A stretch of DNA of 61,743 nucleotides from Amphimedon queenslandica (Eukaryota > Porifera > Demospongiae > Haplosclerida > Niphatidae). Positions 1-12,707 of the stretch are shown here, piece after piece. Location: NCBI RefSeq assembly GCF_000090795.2, contig NW_003546451.1, forward strand, positions 102,055-163,797, read 5' to 3'. The translations under genes were made by a program, and so were the position numbers. Within the stretch, counting starts at the first letter, position 1, and every line of letters starts with the position of its first letter. The notes under the pieces are model-generated. The model ran no database searches, was not told the DNA's origin, and worked only from the letters and a program-made list of their open reading frames with translations.

Positions 1-1053
1 CAGAGTGGTTATCTTTTGATAGATCTGAGCCTGTTTATGTTCAAAATACTCCCATATACTTCAGAGGTTATAAAATTATACAAACAATATTCAACCTTCT
101 CCTTGAGAACGAGCTAAAGGATGCAACTGATGTTATCCTAGCTGGTTGTTCAGGTACTAAATATAATAGAAATAAAAGTAACCATATTCATTGTAGCTGG
201 TGGAATTGGTACTTATCTTCATGCCGACTATTTGCAGAGTCTCCTACCATCCAATGTGAAGTATCGGGCAATTGCTGATGGAGGGTAAAGGCAATTATGT
301 TTGTTTGATGCTTTGATAATGAATTATTTTTAAAAATAGATTCTTCATTAATGTACCAAGTGCAGCAGGAGCTAACGTGGTGATAAAGAGAGCCCAATAC
401 AGTTAGTAGTAAGAAAAGCTTAAAGTGTCATTGTAATCTTTTTACTAGTTTATGATATGCAAAACATGTCTGTCAGCTTGAATTCTGAGTGTGCCAAAGT
501 TTACACTGGGAATTACTCATTTATGTGTGTTGGCCCACAGGTAAAACATAAAGCTCACTGCACTGTAATTTATTTTTTCTTTTTTTCTCAGTATCTTTAT
601 CGATTCATAAAGACTCCTATATTTTCTTTCAACTCTCAATATGACACTTGGCAGATACAAAACGACTTGCAATTGAAGTGCAATCCTCCAGACTGCAATT
701 CAGAGCAGATGGGAGACATCTCAGACTTTCACAATGTAAGACAAAGTAGCCTTTACTGCCAATAGGCTAAATTATGCACACACTTAAAAAGGTGTCAAAA
801 GCAAGTTAAAATTGTTTATTTTCTCTACATGTAGGACTTTTTGAAAGCATCACGGCAAATAGCCAATTCCACGGTTAATGGTGCTTTTCTTGATTCTTGT
901 TTTGCTCATTGTCAATCTCTTGATAATCATGGTTGGACCGGAGTTCAAATTGAAGGACAGACTGCATCACAGACCTTTGCTAACTGGTACTTTGGTCAAC
1001 CCGGAGGAAAGAAAATCGACAGTGGTCCATATCCCAGCAACAAGTCTTGTTAA
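1..1053 (+). CDS. Pectinacetylesterase/Notum-family carboxylesterase, C-terminal part (5' end outside window)
   Basis: Six exons are readable: up to 153, 197-284, 340-401, 449-540, 592-735 and 835-1053 (TAA). The spliced product contains YFRGYKI, then the nucleophile motif GCSAGG, split by the first intron (GCS..|AGG). Downstream are a NSQYDTWQ segment, where the family carries its catalytic Asp, and a DSCFAHCQS segment, where it carries its His. The end reads NWYFGQPGGKKID..PYPSNKSC, like the C-terminus of plant pectinacetylesterases and animal Notum. Family members are secreted alpha/beta-hydrolases that remove acyl groups from polysaccharides, or palmitoleate from Wnt in the case of Notum. 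I cannot tell which substrate applies, because the N-terminal half is missing. The last intron ends in ...ctacatgtag, so an ACATGT microsatellite unit supplies the acceptor AG. Confidence 0.85.
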
Positions 1054-1067
1054 AAACTTACAATAGA

Positions 1068-1374
1068 ACAAACTTTAGGTCTACGTATAATTCGTACAAT
1101 ATTTTACTTTTTTGCACACAGTGATTGGCATTTTTTATTATGATAGTGTTATTACTTAAGAAAAGACACGTGTACATCAAGTGCTTTCTGTAATACACCG
1201 TTGCCTGCATACATGGACATGAACCAAATATAATGTTTCTGAGTCATCAGCCATCAGCATGATCACATAAAAGAATTGCTGCATAGTTAGTAGCATAAAA
1301 ATTTTCATTTATATCAAACATTTTTTCTTACAAAGACAAGCATATTGATAATATATTACTATAATAATAATAAC

Positions 1375-1406
<32 letters not shown>

Positions 1407-1440
1407 TGCAGTAACTATTATAACAATCACTCCATATTAT
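1068..1440. other. Intergenic spacer with an AAT microsatellite
   Basis: A/T-rich DNA lies between the esterase stop and the OSBP stop, so it is a tail-to-tail spacer. It holds an (AAT/ATA)n run at about 1362-1404. I see no open frame or RNA gene in it. Confidence 0.6.
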
Positions 1441-1461
1441 AGCACAGGATTAATTTATTCA

Positions 1462-4400
1462 TCACAGTTCATATATATCTGGTAAATCTGAAGGCCAATC
1501 TCCTTTCCTCTTACACTCCCAATAGCCTCCTTTATACACATGCATCATACTATTAGTGAACGGGTCGTACTCCTTAATAAACCATGCAGGAGAATATGTT
1601 GCTTCTTTCTCTAATTTAGCAGCCTCCTCTGTGTTACCTCTTTCTGCTGCTTCCGCTGCCTTTGCTTGCAAGGACTCTCTCATTCTTCTCCTAGCTCTCT
1701 GTTTCTCTTCCAGCAGTGCCTAAGTAGGAGAAAAAATTTTGAAAAGAACATGCACATGTACATGTGCAATACATGAAAAATTACATGCGCCTTCATTTTC
1801 TTTTATTACATGTGTATAATTGCTTCTACTCCTCCCTATTCTCTCTCTCTCTCTCCTTTTAATACTTTATGTATTGTGCATTCTATTTCTCTCACTCACT
1901 TTAACTCGATTGGCCTCATCAAAATCTCCATCTTCCATAATCCTCTGGTCGGGACGATGGCGTGAGTCTGTGGGTGCTACGCCATCTTCCATTTCGTTCA
2001 GTGAACAAGTAAACTCTGAGAAATGATACATTGCCTCACTACCAGGACTGAGAGAAACAAAAGAAAAAAGATTAAGTCGAAAAAGAGTATTAGAAATAAA
2101 CGTTCCTCTTTCTCTCTCATCCTCTAGTTCCTTTTCTTACGGTCTTGGAAAAACTCTCCACATTTCTCTAGCAGGGCCTGTGACTGGGTTCTTCCCATTG
2201 TAGGATAGTATTGGGGCACATTCGAGATACTCGTCCCAGTATCCCCTCACCACATATTGGGGCGTTCCATCTTTATCAAAACAGTGTCCGGTAATCTGAG
2301 AATGAAAGAGAGAATATTACCAGTATGGTTTTTTAATAGTAGAACAAACCTTTCTTTGCCTTTCTCGTGTGAAGTAGCTATAGGAATGATATTTGACTTC
2401 ACATTTTTCTTTAGTTGTGTGATTGAGAACGGTCATTTCACCAGCCTTGGAAAAGAATAAATACATTAAATACATAAATACATGTACATGTGTATATGTG
2501 TATTACTATTACTGGGAAACTTTTGATCTTGCAATATGTGGCATTTACAATGTATATGTACATGTAAGTCACTACTACTGCACATGCATTTGGCAGCAAC
2601 TTTAAAAATTTGTAAAAAATCCAAATTAAATCGGAATGGGCTCAAACTTTTCGCATAACATACACGTAGATGTAAGAACATGTACTGTACATGTATAATG
2701 TATATGCATTAGAAAAAATTATAAAAATGCCAAATTCTCTCCTTTTCAATTTTGACAAAATTTGACCCATGATCCTGTACCATAGTACAGGGACTTTGAC
2801 CCGATTTTGGAAGAACTTTAAAAATAACTTTAAAATAACTCACATTATCAACCCACAGTTTACCAACAATAATGTTATGGATGGTAGTGACGACTTTATT
2901 CCAGGTATAATGGCTACCGGAACGATGGATGATAAGATGGACTCCACCCACAGGAAAACACTGGATATACTTCCCACGGAACTTGCTGGCTAGAGTGTAC
3001 TCCTGCCATAGAGTCCATTCCTTATGTTCAGCATGCATTGCCAGCATGGGAGGATGATGACTAACCTAAAATTGTAAAAATTATACTTTTAATACTTTAA
3101 TACTTTTAATGCTTTTTATACATGTACATGTACATGTGATATCAGTCATAAAAATGTTAAAATGTCTAAAATTACTGCTGTACAGTTATGGTACAATGTA
3201 ATCATCAATAAACTGTACATGTGTACATGTACATCTTTCTCGCCTCTTTCCCTCTCACTCTCTCTTTTTCCTTACCTGTTCAAACAGTACTCTCCAGCCA
3301 TACTCTGCTCTTCTATCGCATTCAAAGGTCTCCCCTAGCATTGGGTTGAAGGGTTTGTTGACTCTGATTGCTGTGGACTCGTATGAAGAGGCGGCAAAGG
3401 CAGCAACAAAGGCAGCCTCTTCCAGTGTAGAGGAACAAGCAGCTGCGTTATTCAATATCTCGTAGTAAGTAATGTCTTCGGATATTCGCTGGAGAAATGA
3501 GAGTGGCTCGCCAAAATGAACCTAAAATTATAGCAATAAAGTAATAATAAAAATACGACATTTACATGTAAATTAATTACTTCCATTCTCTCCCTCCCTC
3601 TCTCTTTTCTCCCTCTCTCTCTCTCTATCCCTATTACTGACTGGCATTGGTATCTTGGTGAGCTCTTTCCCTATACAGTTCTTCATTATTGTCCAGAGGT
3701 TTATCTTAGCATTGGGACGAGGTGATATGGTCTTCCTACGATACTCTAAAGTTGGCTTTGCATCATCTTGAAGCATGTCAGAGGATGGAGTCAAGAATGA
3801 CTATAAAACATAAAGGTAATGTAAAAATACAAAGTTTACAGTACATGTATACATATGTAGGATTGGAAATACATATACATATACCTGTACATGTAAATGT
3901 ATTAGAGTTTCATGCAGGGTTAACTGTTATAAGTTGACCCATTCAAAAATTAATGTATCAATGATGTCTCTATGATACTGGAATGTTATAAAAATCCCTT
4001 TTAAACACAGTTCTCGTGGCTGCCCTCACTGGGTCCTTGTGTTGTGGTTGATAGTTTACACGTGCATGTACATGTACACATACATGTATAGATGTATACA
4101 TGTAGCAGTAGATTCACATGCAACCCCCAAGATGTCCAGATGTACATGTACATGTATATACTTATAATTATCAAAATGATTTTAGTTTCACACAGGGTTA
4201 ACTAAGTTAACCCATTCAAAAATTTTTTTCTAAAGATCTATAGACATCAATAATAACACAGCTAGAATCCCTTTTATGCACAGTTATTTGTAAAAGGTCT
4301 CATGGGTTGCCCTCACTGGCAGGCAGTTCTTTTGTTGTGGTTAATGTCAGTTTACACATACAATGTACATGTACAATGTACATGTACATGCATATTACCT

Positions 4401-7400
4401 GTATTCTATTGCAGGAAGTACTTGCTGGTATGTTCTCTGGTAGGGCAGTAGAGGGTACAGGCACTGCTTCATTGACTGATATTGAGCTTGGTGTCCTCTT
4501 ATGACTCATCCCGTGTTTGGTGGGTGGGGCCAAGTAGCTCTCGTCCGCTTCGGGCGCATCAAAAAACTTATCATCATCTCCATCTTCATCAGAACCCTCC
4601 TCCTCCTCCTCTTCCCTCCCATCAAACGGGTAAGAGCTGAAAGGAGGTGGGGACGGCGAGGAAGATTTGGGTAGATCAAATGTCACGCCCTTTTTAGGGG
4701 CATGGCTAACACGCTGGGCACCACCAGGGACTTTGGGACTCTCTTCGGAGGTTTTTAAAAGTGGGTGTGGCTTTGATGACGAGAGATGAGATTTCTGATT
4801 GCTGTTACCTACATGTACATGTAAATCTTTGCTTAAGAGGTCGAGTGTGCCGGAATCCTCCAATCCACCCCTCTGTGATACTCTCCGGGCTTGGTTCTCA
4901 AAGCTGTGCATTTGTTTCGCGAGGGTCTCGAAATTTTCTTGTATTTCGGCTCTCAGAGATTTCTCGTGCTGTAGCTGCTTCAACCAATGCTTCTCCATAC
5001 TAGTCGCTAGTAATAAATAATCTTCAGAAACCTAAGAAAGAAAATTGTAAGTACATATACATGTACAGTATGTGCTAATTTCATGGCTGAAAGAATGATT
5101 TAATGGTAAAAATTATAACATTTATACATAAATGCATTTGCATCTAAATTTCAGTCAATTAGCTTCTTCTTTACAGTAAATAATCATGCAATGTAAGAAT
5201 AGTAACTGTATAGAATTAATACATGCAATTAAGTGCTGCCATGCTAAGTGTGAATCCAATCCTCACTATTCAGGACCACTACAGACTACAAATATCAATC
5301 TTAAATGAGACACTGAGAGTTGATAATGTACAATGTACATGTCTACAATACATGCAGCAACAAATATATAAAGTACATGTACCTTATATGTAGTTTAGTC
5401 TATGTAGGTCAGGTAGTATTCACGACTGCTAATATTGGTGACAATAAAAACTAATAAAGAAGTTATTAAATACCACAGAGCGTTGCTATGACAATTGGCC
5501 ACGTGTTTACACAGTGACAGCGTCCAGCAGCTAATTATCTATTCTTTAGCAGCTTTAGTGGAGCCATAGTTTTATCTCTTTTATCTTCTTATACGGACCT
5601 CCACTTTTGGTCAGTAGGTCGATACACCCAAGTCAATAGGCACTAACTGGAATGGGTGGAGAGTTCAAAGATACGGCAAGACAAAGAGAGTAGAGTATTT
5701 GTAAAAAGAACTGGCTAAAGCAGCTTCAAAGAGACCAAGGATTAGTAACAGCAAGAAGAATAACAACTCAAGAACACTGGAGTCGGGTGCTGTGCTTTAA
5801 TACAGCCCCTTTTTCAATTAAAATAGCATCTGCTATGGTAGTTGTTAGCGGTAGGAAAAAATTCGCAAATTTTAGCAGCCGCAAATATGACCCGACCTAC
5901 GATATTTCATTACGTACTTTAGCCATTGCACTAGACGTTATTTTAAACATGGCTATCTTCTCCTTAAGCTTTGTGAGGCTACCACTCCCACTTTGAGCTA
6001 GTTCCTTGTCATCAAGCTCGGCCAGTGTCTTTAGTATGTCATGGTGCTTCTGTAGAATGAGATTGTGAGTGGCAGTCACTTCGGAGAGTTTCTCTGAGAG
6101 TAAGTGAAGAGATTTCTCATCTTCTTTTGACTGAGAGGCAATGTCTTCATCACTAAACTCTATAAACAAACAAACAAACAAATAAAAAATTAATTAAATA
6201 AATAAACAAACAAAATAAATAAATAATTAAAATAGATAAGCACATAGTGTGGGGGCTACTGAAAGAAATTAGAATCAATGATACATGAAACAGTCCCCCA
6301 GGGAGTTGACCTACAGCTGTATTGCAATAACAATAACAAAATTACATGTACATGTACATGTATTTCATAAAGTACATGTACATACAGTACATGTAAGTCT
6401 ACGAGGCTGTATAAGTACATACATGTACATGTACAGTTGCTATGTACATGTACAGTAAATGTACTGATATACTGCATGTATTATTAGCAGGTGATGGTAA
6501 ACAGAATAAACGCTCTATTATGAATACATGCTGCCAGTCATAACTGGTGGGCAACAATGAAAAACAATATGCACATATACATGTACATGTATCTCTTTGT
6601 ACATGTATGTTCATACCCTCGAGGTTCTTTATGGCTTTAGCCTTAGCCAGTTCAAGTGCAGTTACCCAACGCTGTCTCTCAACCTCGTTCAGTGCCCGCA
6701 AATGAAATACCTTGAGAAAGAGAGAGAGGGGAGAGGAGAGAGAGAGGTAGAGAAGAAGAGTGAGAAAGGGAGAGAGAGGGAGAGAGAGGAGAGATAGAGA
6801 GAGAGAGGGGGGGAGAGGAGAGAGAGAGGTAGAGAAGGAGAGAGAGAAGGAGAGAGAGAGAGAGAGGAGAGAGAGAGAGGAGTAAACAATCAAATATTGT
6901 ACACACTAGCCAATAAAGGTCTGTGCAAACACTCCAGTAATTAAATATTATACACCTACTATGTGTACATGTACATAATAATCAACAGCCACAAAATGTA
7001 ATCACATTTCAATTATCACCATAATAATGCTAAAAATAATGCAAGCAACTATTCAGTATTAACAATTACACAATAATAGTAATAATACTTTTTAATAAAA
7101 ATGTTTATAATAATAATAATATTTGTACCTGTGATGCTCCATTGGTGACTACAAAGTTGGTAGAGTCAACAGTATCTATGCAGGCGCCAGCAAGATTAAT
7201 GGTACCACGACAAGTATGAGCCATTTCCTCCTGCGTCCTATGGAGGGCGTGAGAGGGAAAGATAAATAGAGAGGGAGGAAACGAAAAATGAGTAGAAAAC
7301 TGATAAGACGAATGGACCTAGAGCTTAGGCAATTTTAACTTCAATGACATGAAGCAACAAGGATAGAGCATACATGTACATGTACATATACATGTACATG

Positions 7401-7903
7401 TACTGCATGTTGCAAATTCCATTTCGTGCTGTTTGTTATATAAAGACAAACCCTCGGGGAACTTAAAACACAAAATATTAGCAATACATGTTTTCATACA
7501 GTGCACCAAGCAGATGCTAATCAAGTGACCTTTGCTACAATGTAATGCCTCCATGTACATGTAATACAGGATACAGTGACCCTTATAAAATAAACGTGCA
7601 CCATCAGGTCTCATGCTAGCAGGGTTACCTATAATATGATAGGAGGCCGTTGGAGAGGACAAACCAACGCTTCTGATAGCCTTTAATGTAATTGGTCCAT
7701 TTCAAAAGCCAGCCCCTGAACTGCTCGCGCTCTTTAGGAGCGTGAGGTTGGGCCGTGCTGAGGCTGCCCGGGGTCTTCTCTTTGAGCTTTAGGTTACGCG
7801 GAAGAGAGTGACTCTGCTGCGAGTGATGCCCCACTCCATCCACAAGAGACGCCATCTTTTCTTGAAAAGTATAGCCTAGTGTGCAGAGTTTTCTCCGCAT
7901 CAC
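1462..7903 (-). CDS. OSBP: Oxysterol-binding protein (OSBP1/2-type, PH + FFAT + ORD)
   Basis: Exons on the minus strand, 5' to 3': 7903-7629, 7237-7139, 6710-6617, 6159-5918, 5031-4399, 3800-3642, 3521-3276, 3065-2844, 2445-2350, 2295-2141, about 2043-1900, and 1719-1462. The product is roughly 780 residues, close to animal OSBP. In order it shows a PH domain ([20 protein letters not shown] to [16 protein letters not shown]), a coiled-coil linker, an acidic FFAT motif for the ER protein VAP ([12 protein letters not shown]), and the ligand domain with [32 protein letters not shown] and the signature EQVSHHPP, split by an intron after EQ. It ends [19 protein letters not shown]. The family exchanges sterol for PI4P at ER-Golgi contacts. 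Start codon is uncertain: MMRRK at 7903 or MASLVDG about 45 nt further in. The stop of Spt20 lies only about 84 bp upstream on the same strand. Confidence 0.95.
3900..4330. repeat. Diverged duplicated ~150-bp repeat in an OSBP intron
   Basis: Two related stretches, about 3905-4060 and 4185-4345, share 'agggttaact', 'acccattcaaaaatt', 'aatccctttta', 'gccctcactgg' and 'tgttgtggtt' in the same order. Each is followed by ACATGT microsatellite. The second copy runs close to the exon ending at 4399. Confidence 0.6.
7371..7405. repeat. ACATGT/TACATG palindromic microsatellite (example of a window-wide family)
   Basis: Runs of (TACATG)n, identical on both strands because ACATGT and TGTACA are palindromic, occur in introns and spacers across the whole window. 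Other long tracts are at about 18231-18306 and 26513-26550. They are rare in exons. Confidence 0.9.
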
Positions 7904-7986
7904 GTTCCGTATACTATTACAAAACTATGTGAATTTTTAATTAGTTTTTAAATTAAAATATTAATAATGGCAAAAAATAATTATAG

Positions 7987-10900
7987 TTATTTTTGTTTCC
8001 TCTTTTTCTGTTTGGGCCCTCCTCCTCCTCCTCCTCCTCCTCCTCCTCCTGCCCCTGGAATGAACGGCATCTTTAGCTTGTGGAGCTGAGGCATGGCAGG
8101 AGCAATGGAGGTAGGGGGTGTGGCTTTTATCGGCTGCTGCTTGAGGGGAGGAGGGAGCGATGTAGAAGGGGGAGGGGCAGGAAGTGGAAGAGCTTGTTTG
8201 AGTAATTTTAATGTGGGCGGCACGGTTGAACTAACCTAGAGAAAAATATAACATGCATTAAAAAAATTTATGAGACATTAATTTTGGAGTGAAAAAAATT
8301 ACCAAAAAAAATTTTTGCAAAAACCCAAATTTTATGGTTAATAATAAATCTTGGTTTACTTACTGGTTTCGATGGTTGAATGCTAGGAGGAAGTGATGGG
8401 CGGAGTTTGGGTGGAGCTTTAGGTAAGACGGAGCGACCAGCCTTGGAATCTCCCATCAATACTGTGATGCCTGGCAGAACAGGGCGAGCAAAGACTGGCC
8501 TGGAAATGGGGCGGGGCTGCTGTGGGGGAGCGGCCACGACTGGTTTGTGTGGCTTCTTTATTGTCGCTGGATTTGGCGGGAGAGGTTGAGGAGGAATGGT
8601 TTGGTGAGATGATGGTATAGGAACATCAAGGGGAGGCTTTGAAGGCTGTTCTTCAGTCCTACAAGATTTATAAAAATTATCATTAATCTGATTCTTCTTT
8701 TCTCTACTCTCTCACTCTCGCTTACTTCACTGATATTTTGTCTTCTCTTCCTTTTAAACTGAGAGAAAAAGAAATTACGTACATGTATAACCATTCCTTA
8801 CTTTATACTGATGCTATCAGAGGTAGTAGTAACTGTGGGTCTAGGTGGGGGTCCAGGTAGTGGTTTACTGCTGCTTTGTTGTTCTTGTCTGTTAATTATT
8901 TCAACTGGTGCTATTACCCCATGGACTGGGCGAGCATATTTCTTTACCTCAGACATTATCTTTTGAAAGAAAATACAAAATTTAATAATGCAACTTGCAT
9001 GCGGAAAGTTTGAGCTCATTCCAATTTAAATTCTTCAAGCTATGGTCACTTGAAAAGATGCCGAATTTTGGAAAAATACCCTGTACTATAGCCCATGGTT
9101 TTTTTCCGAAAAATGGCTCCGAAATCACCCCCAATTTTTATTACATTTTTTGATTCATATTGATGCCCTTATGCTATGTAGAAAGTTTGAGCTGATTCTG
9201 ACTTCATTTTTTTGAGTTATGGCCATTTTTTAAAAACTCCAAATTTCGGAAAAATACCCTGTACTATAGCCCATGGTTTTTTCCAAAAAATGGCTCCAAA
9301 ATGACCCCCAATTTTTATTACATTTTTTGATCCATATTGATGCCCTTATGCTATGTAGAAAGTTTTAGCTGATTCCGACTTCAATTTTTTGAGTTATTAC
9401 CACTTTTTAAAAACTCTGAATTTCGGGAAAATACCCTGTACTATAGCCCATGGTTTTTTCCGAAAAATGGCTCCGAAATGACTCCCAATTTTAATTTCAG
9501 TTTTTGATACATATTGATGCCCTTATGCTATGTAGAAAGTTTTAGCTGATTCCGACTTCAATTTTTCAAGTTATGGCCATTTTAAGAAAATGCCAAAATC
9601 CTGAAAAGTACCCTGTACTATAGCCCATGGTTTTTCCGAAAAATGGCTCCGAAATGACTCCCAATTTTAATTTCAGTTTTTGATACATATTGATGCCCTT
9701 ATGCTATGTAGAAAGTTTTAGCTGATTCCGACTTCAATTTTTCAAGTTATGGCCATTTTAAGAAAATGCCAAAATCCTGAAAAATACCCTGTACTATATA
9801 GCCCATGGTTTTTCCAAAAAATGGCTCCAAAATCACCCCAAATTTTTATTACATTTTTTGATACATATTGATGCCCTTATGCTATGTAGAAAGTTTGAGC
9901 TGATCCTGACTGTATTATAACTATTTATGATAACTAATATTTCTATTTTACATGCACATGTACCTCATCAAAGCTGCAAGGTTTCTCAATATGCTTCCGT
10001 CTCTCTTTTAGACTCTTAATTCTCTAAAAATTAAAATAATAATTACTTTCGGTCACACCCACTACCCAAGAAAAAGGCCACACCCATTTCCCATGCTTCT
10101 AAATTACACATAGTCTATCATTACATACATTACATAGCTGTACTCACTGCAGTATGACAGTATTACTTACTGCAGTATGGCTTCTTGGTATCTTTTTGCT
10201 TGAGAGAAAAGATTCGAGTAGCAGAGTTTCTGGATTAGGACCTTCAGCATACAGCTGCATAATTGATCGTCTAGCCTGGCACTGTCTTCTCAAATACCTT
10301 TTAAAAAATTCTGTTAGTTAGAAACTGCAAAAAAAACTTAAAGACAAAAAAGTCATTGCATAAAAAAAGAAAAAAAAAACCGCCCAACGTGGGGCTCGAA
10401 CCCACGACCCTGAGATTAAGAGTCTCATGCTCTACCGACTGAGCTAGCCGGGCTGCATATCACCTTTGCTGACAACAAACCTTCTTATTCCTGAAGTGTG
10501 ATACTTCTTTCTGTTATAATGCATTCTATTCTGGACACACACAACATCTGTGTCAGGATCTAAACACAATGGAGGCTGCAGTAGGAAGAAGACATTTTCA
10601 AAATAATGTCAAAAGACAGTTTACCTGAGTCGCCATTAGTACTCTGCTCTCTAAAGCAAGTCTATCTTCCTATCCAGCATAAAAGGAGAAAGGAAGATCT
10701 TCAGTACAGTTAAATTCAAACATACTTTAGTGCAATTCCTGGAGAAATCATTAATAAGCATTGACGTTATCTAACAATAAATAAGATTGTAACAAAATAC
10801 AGTAATTATTATTATAGAGAAAATTCAAGGAATCTTCTTACTTCAGGTGAAGGCTTGAGTAGTATAAGCTGTGACTCATAATTGAGGGTATCCTCGCCAG

Positions 10901-11412
10901 CTGGTAATAAATAAGGGACTCTATAGCTTCGCACTTCACATATAATACACCCACTGTACATTTGACAATACTTGATGGAAGAAAAAATAAATAAATTACT
11001 AAAATACTGTATAGAAGGAAATTTTGGGGGTAGTTAAATTTTGGCGGACTTGGAATTTTGATAGCCATTCGCTGAAGAAAAAATACACCATTTTGAGCCT
11101 TTATGCCCATGCTCAATGGCACATGGCCACAAATTTACCAAATTAAAATTAGCAATTTGCCAAGTTTTAGTCCTTCCAAAATTTCCTGCTATACAGTAAA
11201 TTTATATTAAAATAATACAACATTAATTTGGGACATTATTTTGGCAAATTTTGCAATAAAAATAAAATTAGAAGGCTGTTTATTTACTTTTGTTTTTCCA
11301 AGTATTTCCATTAGTACAGGTGGAACCTGATATTAAAAAATGACGTAATAAAAATGAAAGTGACTTTACCTCTCCAGAATCGAGATAGCTGAACAAATCG
11401 TCATTCTGAGCA

Positions 11413-11463
<51 letters not shown>

Positions 11464-12217
11464 TGTATGGTCAACTTACTTCATAAGGTAGGAAGATTTC
11501 TTTATTTTCTTTTATATATAAATAAAATAAGATGAAACAATAATTAAATATTGCAATTACCGGATGAGTGATGAGAGGTTGGCTCAGGTAGCATAATTGA
11601 GTATCCTTTCTCATCCGAATAAAGATTAATGATGACTGAGACTTGAGCAACAGCTGGAGGGAGCTTTTGAAGCAAATTAGTTGAACTACGAAACCTCTGA
11701 GAGGAGAAGAGAGAAAAGAAAAAGAAGGGGGGAGGGAGAGAGAGAGAGAGAGAGGGAGAGAGAGGGAGGGAGAGAGAGAGAGACAGAGAGAGGAGAAATG
11801 AAGAAGAAAGAAAAGAATCAAGAGAAATGAGATGACAAAAAATGAGGTTCTTTTCCCAATCACAAACTGATACTGTTATGTACCTTGTCACTGCTACCAT
11901 TCAAATGGTTAATGTAGCAGTTATACAAATTATCATATATATCTTCTGAACTATTATTATAAAATGACACGCCATCATAATTATCATTATCATTGTTTTT
12001 CTCACTCTGGTCTTTTCTGTGACTTGTCTTTGGGTGTGTACTTGTCTATTATTTTCTATAAAAAAACAACAACTATATACAAAAAATAATCTAAAGTTTA
12101 CATGATAAATCTATTCCCCAGTTTGCTGTATATGATCTAGTGCATTGAATAGCTGATTCTTACCCATATTCTCTCGGAATCACAGTCAAGTTTAGCAGCA
12201 CCTGTGGAAGAAAACAT
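7987..12217 (-). CDS. SUPT20H: Spt20 / SUPT20H-like SAGA complex subunit
   Basis: About 14 exons on the minus strand. The ATG at 12217 opens MFSSTGAAKLDCDSERIW. Next come DIYDNLYNCYINHLN (about 11897-11950), then LLQKLPPAVAQVSVIINLYS and EKGYSIML (about 11582-11700), FLPYE (about 11485), NDDLFSYLDSGE (about 11370-11405) and VPPVLMEILGKTK (about 11290-11330). YSGCIICEVRSYR lies at about 10843-10971, DRLALESRVLMATQ at about 10625-10665, and PPLCLDPDTDVVCVQNRMHY at about 10481-10577. This order matches the conserved N-terminal Spt20 domain of SUPT20H, a structural subunit of the SAGA histone acetyltransferase coactivator. The C-terminal part (exons at 8803-8955, about 8720-8755, 8365-8659 and 7987-8237) is rich in Pro, with a poly-Gly run and a basic tail (GPKQKKRKQK), and is low-complexity. 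One intron carries a 177-bp tandem array and another a tRNA gene. Confidence 0.88.
9040..9915. repeat. 177-bp tandem array (5 units) in an Spt20 intron
   Basis: The phrase 'ccctgtactatagcccatgg' recurs at about 9079, 9256, 9432, 9610 and 9786, which gives a period of 176-178 bp. Each unit also carries 'gatgcccttatgctatgtag', 'gctgattc.gactt' and 'aaatggctcc'. Parts of the unit match the dispersed palindromic element found in introns elsewhere in the window, so the array looks like a tandem expansion of that element. Confidence 0.85.
10381..10453 (-). tRNA. tRNA-Lys (anticodon CTT)
   Basis: The reverse complement folds as a full cloverleaf of 73 nt. The acceptor stem pairs GCCCGGC with GTTGGGC, with discriminator G. 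The D arm has TAGCTCAGTCGG (A box). The anticodon arm is TGAGA-CTCTTAA-TCTCA, with anticodon CTT. The T arm has GGTTCGAGCCC (B box). A T-run follows the 3' end directly, a usual Pol III terminator. The gene lies in a Spt20 intron on the same strand as the host, 27 nt from the 5' splice site at 10481. Confidence 0.96.
11005..11198. mobile_element. MITE-like inverted-repeat element in an Spt20 intron
   Basis: The left end reads TACTGTATAGAAGGAAATTT. The reverse complement of the right end reads TACTGTATAGCAGGAAATTT, so the termini are about 23-bp inverted repeats with one mismatch. The 194-bp body has no open frame. The ends resemble in style the element at 49095-49305. No transposase is present, so this would be non-autonomous. 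Confidence 0.75.
11415..11461. repeat. (AAT)n microsatellite
   Basis: An uninterrupted AAT trinucleotide tract directly upstream of the Spt20 exon that encodes NDDLFSYLDSGE. It is intronic. Confidence 0.9.
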
Positions 12218-12310
12218 TTTGAGCTGGAGAGTTTAAAATTTTAACCCCTTTATTGAGCCACGCCCATTTCAATTTAAACGAAAAATTAATTTGCTCGTTT
12301 AATTAGGTTC
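12218..12310. promoter_or_regulatory. Bidirectional promoter, Spt20 / SPPL3
   Basis: Only 93 bp separate the divergent start codons of Spt20 (12217, minus) and SPPL3 (12311, plus). Both promoters and both 5' UTRs must fit here or overlap the genes. It contains a CCACGCCC box near 12259; I see no clear TATA box. Confidence 0.7.
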
Positions 12311-12676
12311 ATGATGGCGGACGATCCCAAGGATTTTATGATGATGATTGTATCTCGCGTTTTCCTCTTTTCTCTCGGAATATTGACCATCATAGTTGCC
12401 TCTCGTAGAGTAGTACAACAAGAAAAAGAGACAGTACCGGAAAAACAAGATGGTATGCCACTAAAAATAATAATATATTTTATTGTAACCACACCCACCT
12501 ATGATTATTATCCATTAGTAACACAGACACTAACTTGGTATCACGTGATTACATTCCCCATTGCCGGATCTATCATGCTCCTCGTCCTGTTTTATTTTTT
12601 CGAATACATACAACTTATCTTCAGTCTATTTTCAATAGGTATGTGAGCGGGAACAAGTAATACACTAATGCATAAT

Positions 12677-12707
<31 letters not shown>

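Noticed and set aside
6399..6906. Ser/Leu-rich open frames over the GA/CT tract
   Set aside because: Overlapping frames of a simple GAGA repeat next to OSBP exon 3. Only the part ending in [13 protein letters not shown] belongs to a gene.
9040..9915. CRISPR-like array
   Set aside because: The repeats are directly adjacent 177-bp units without unique spacers, in a eukaryotic intron.
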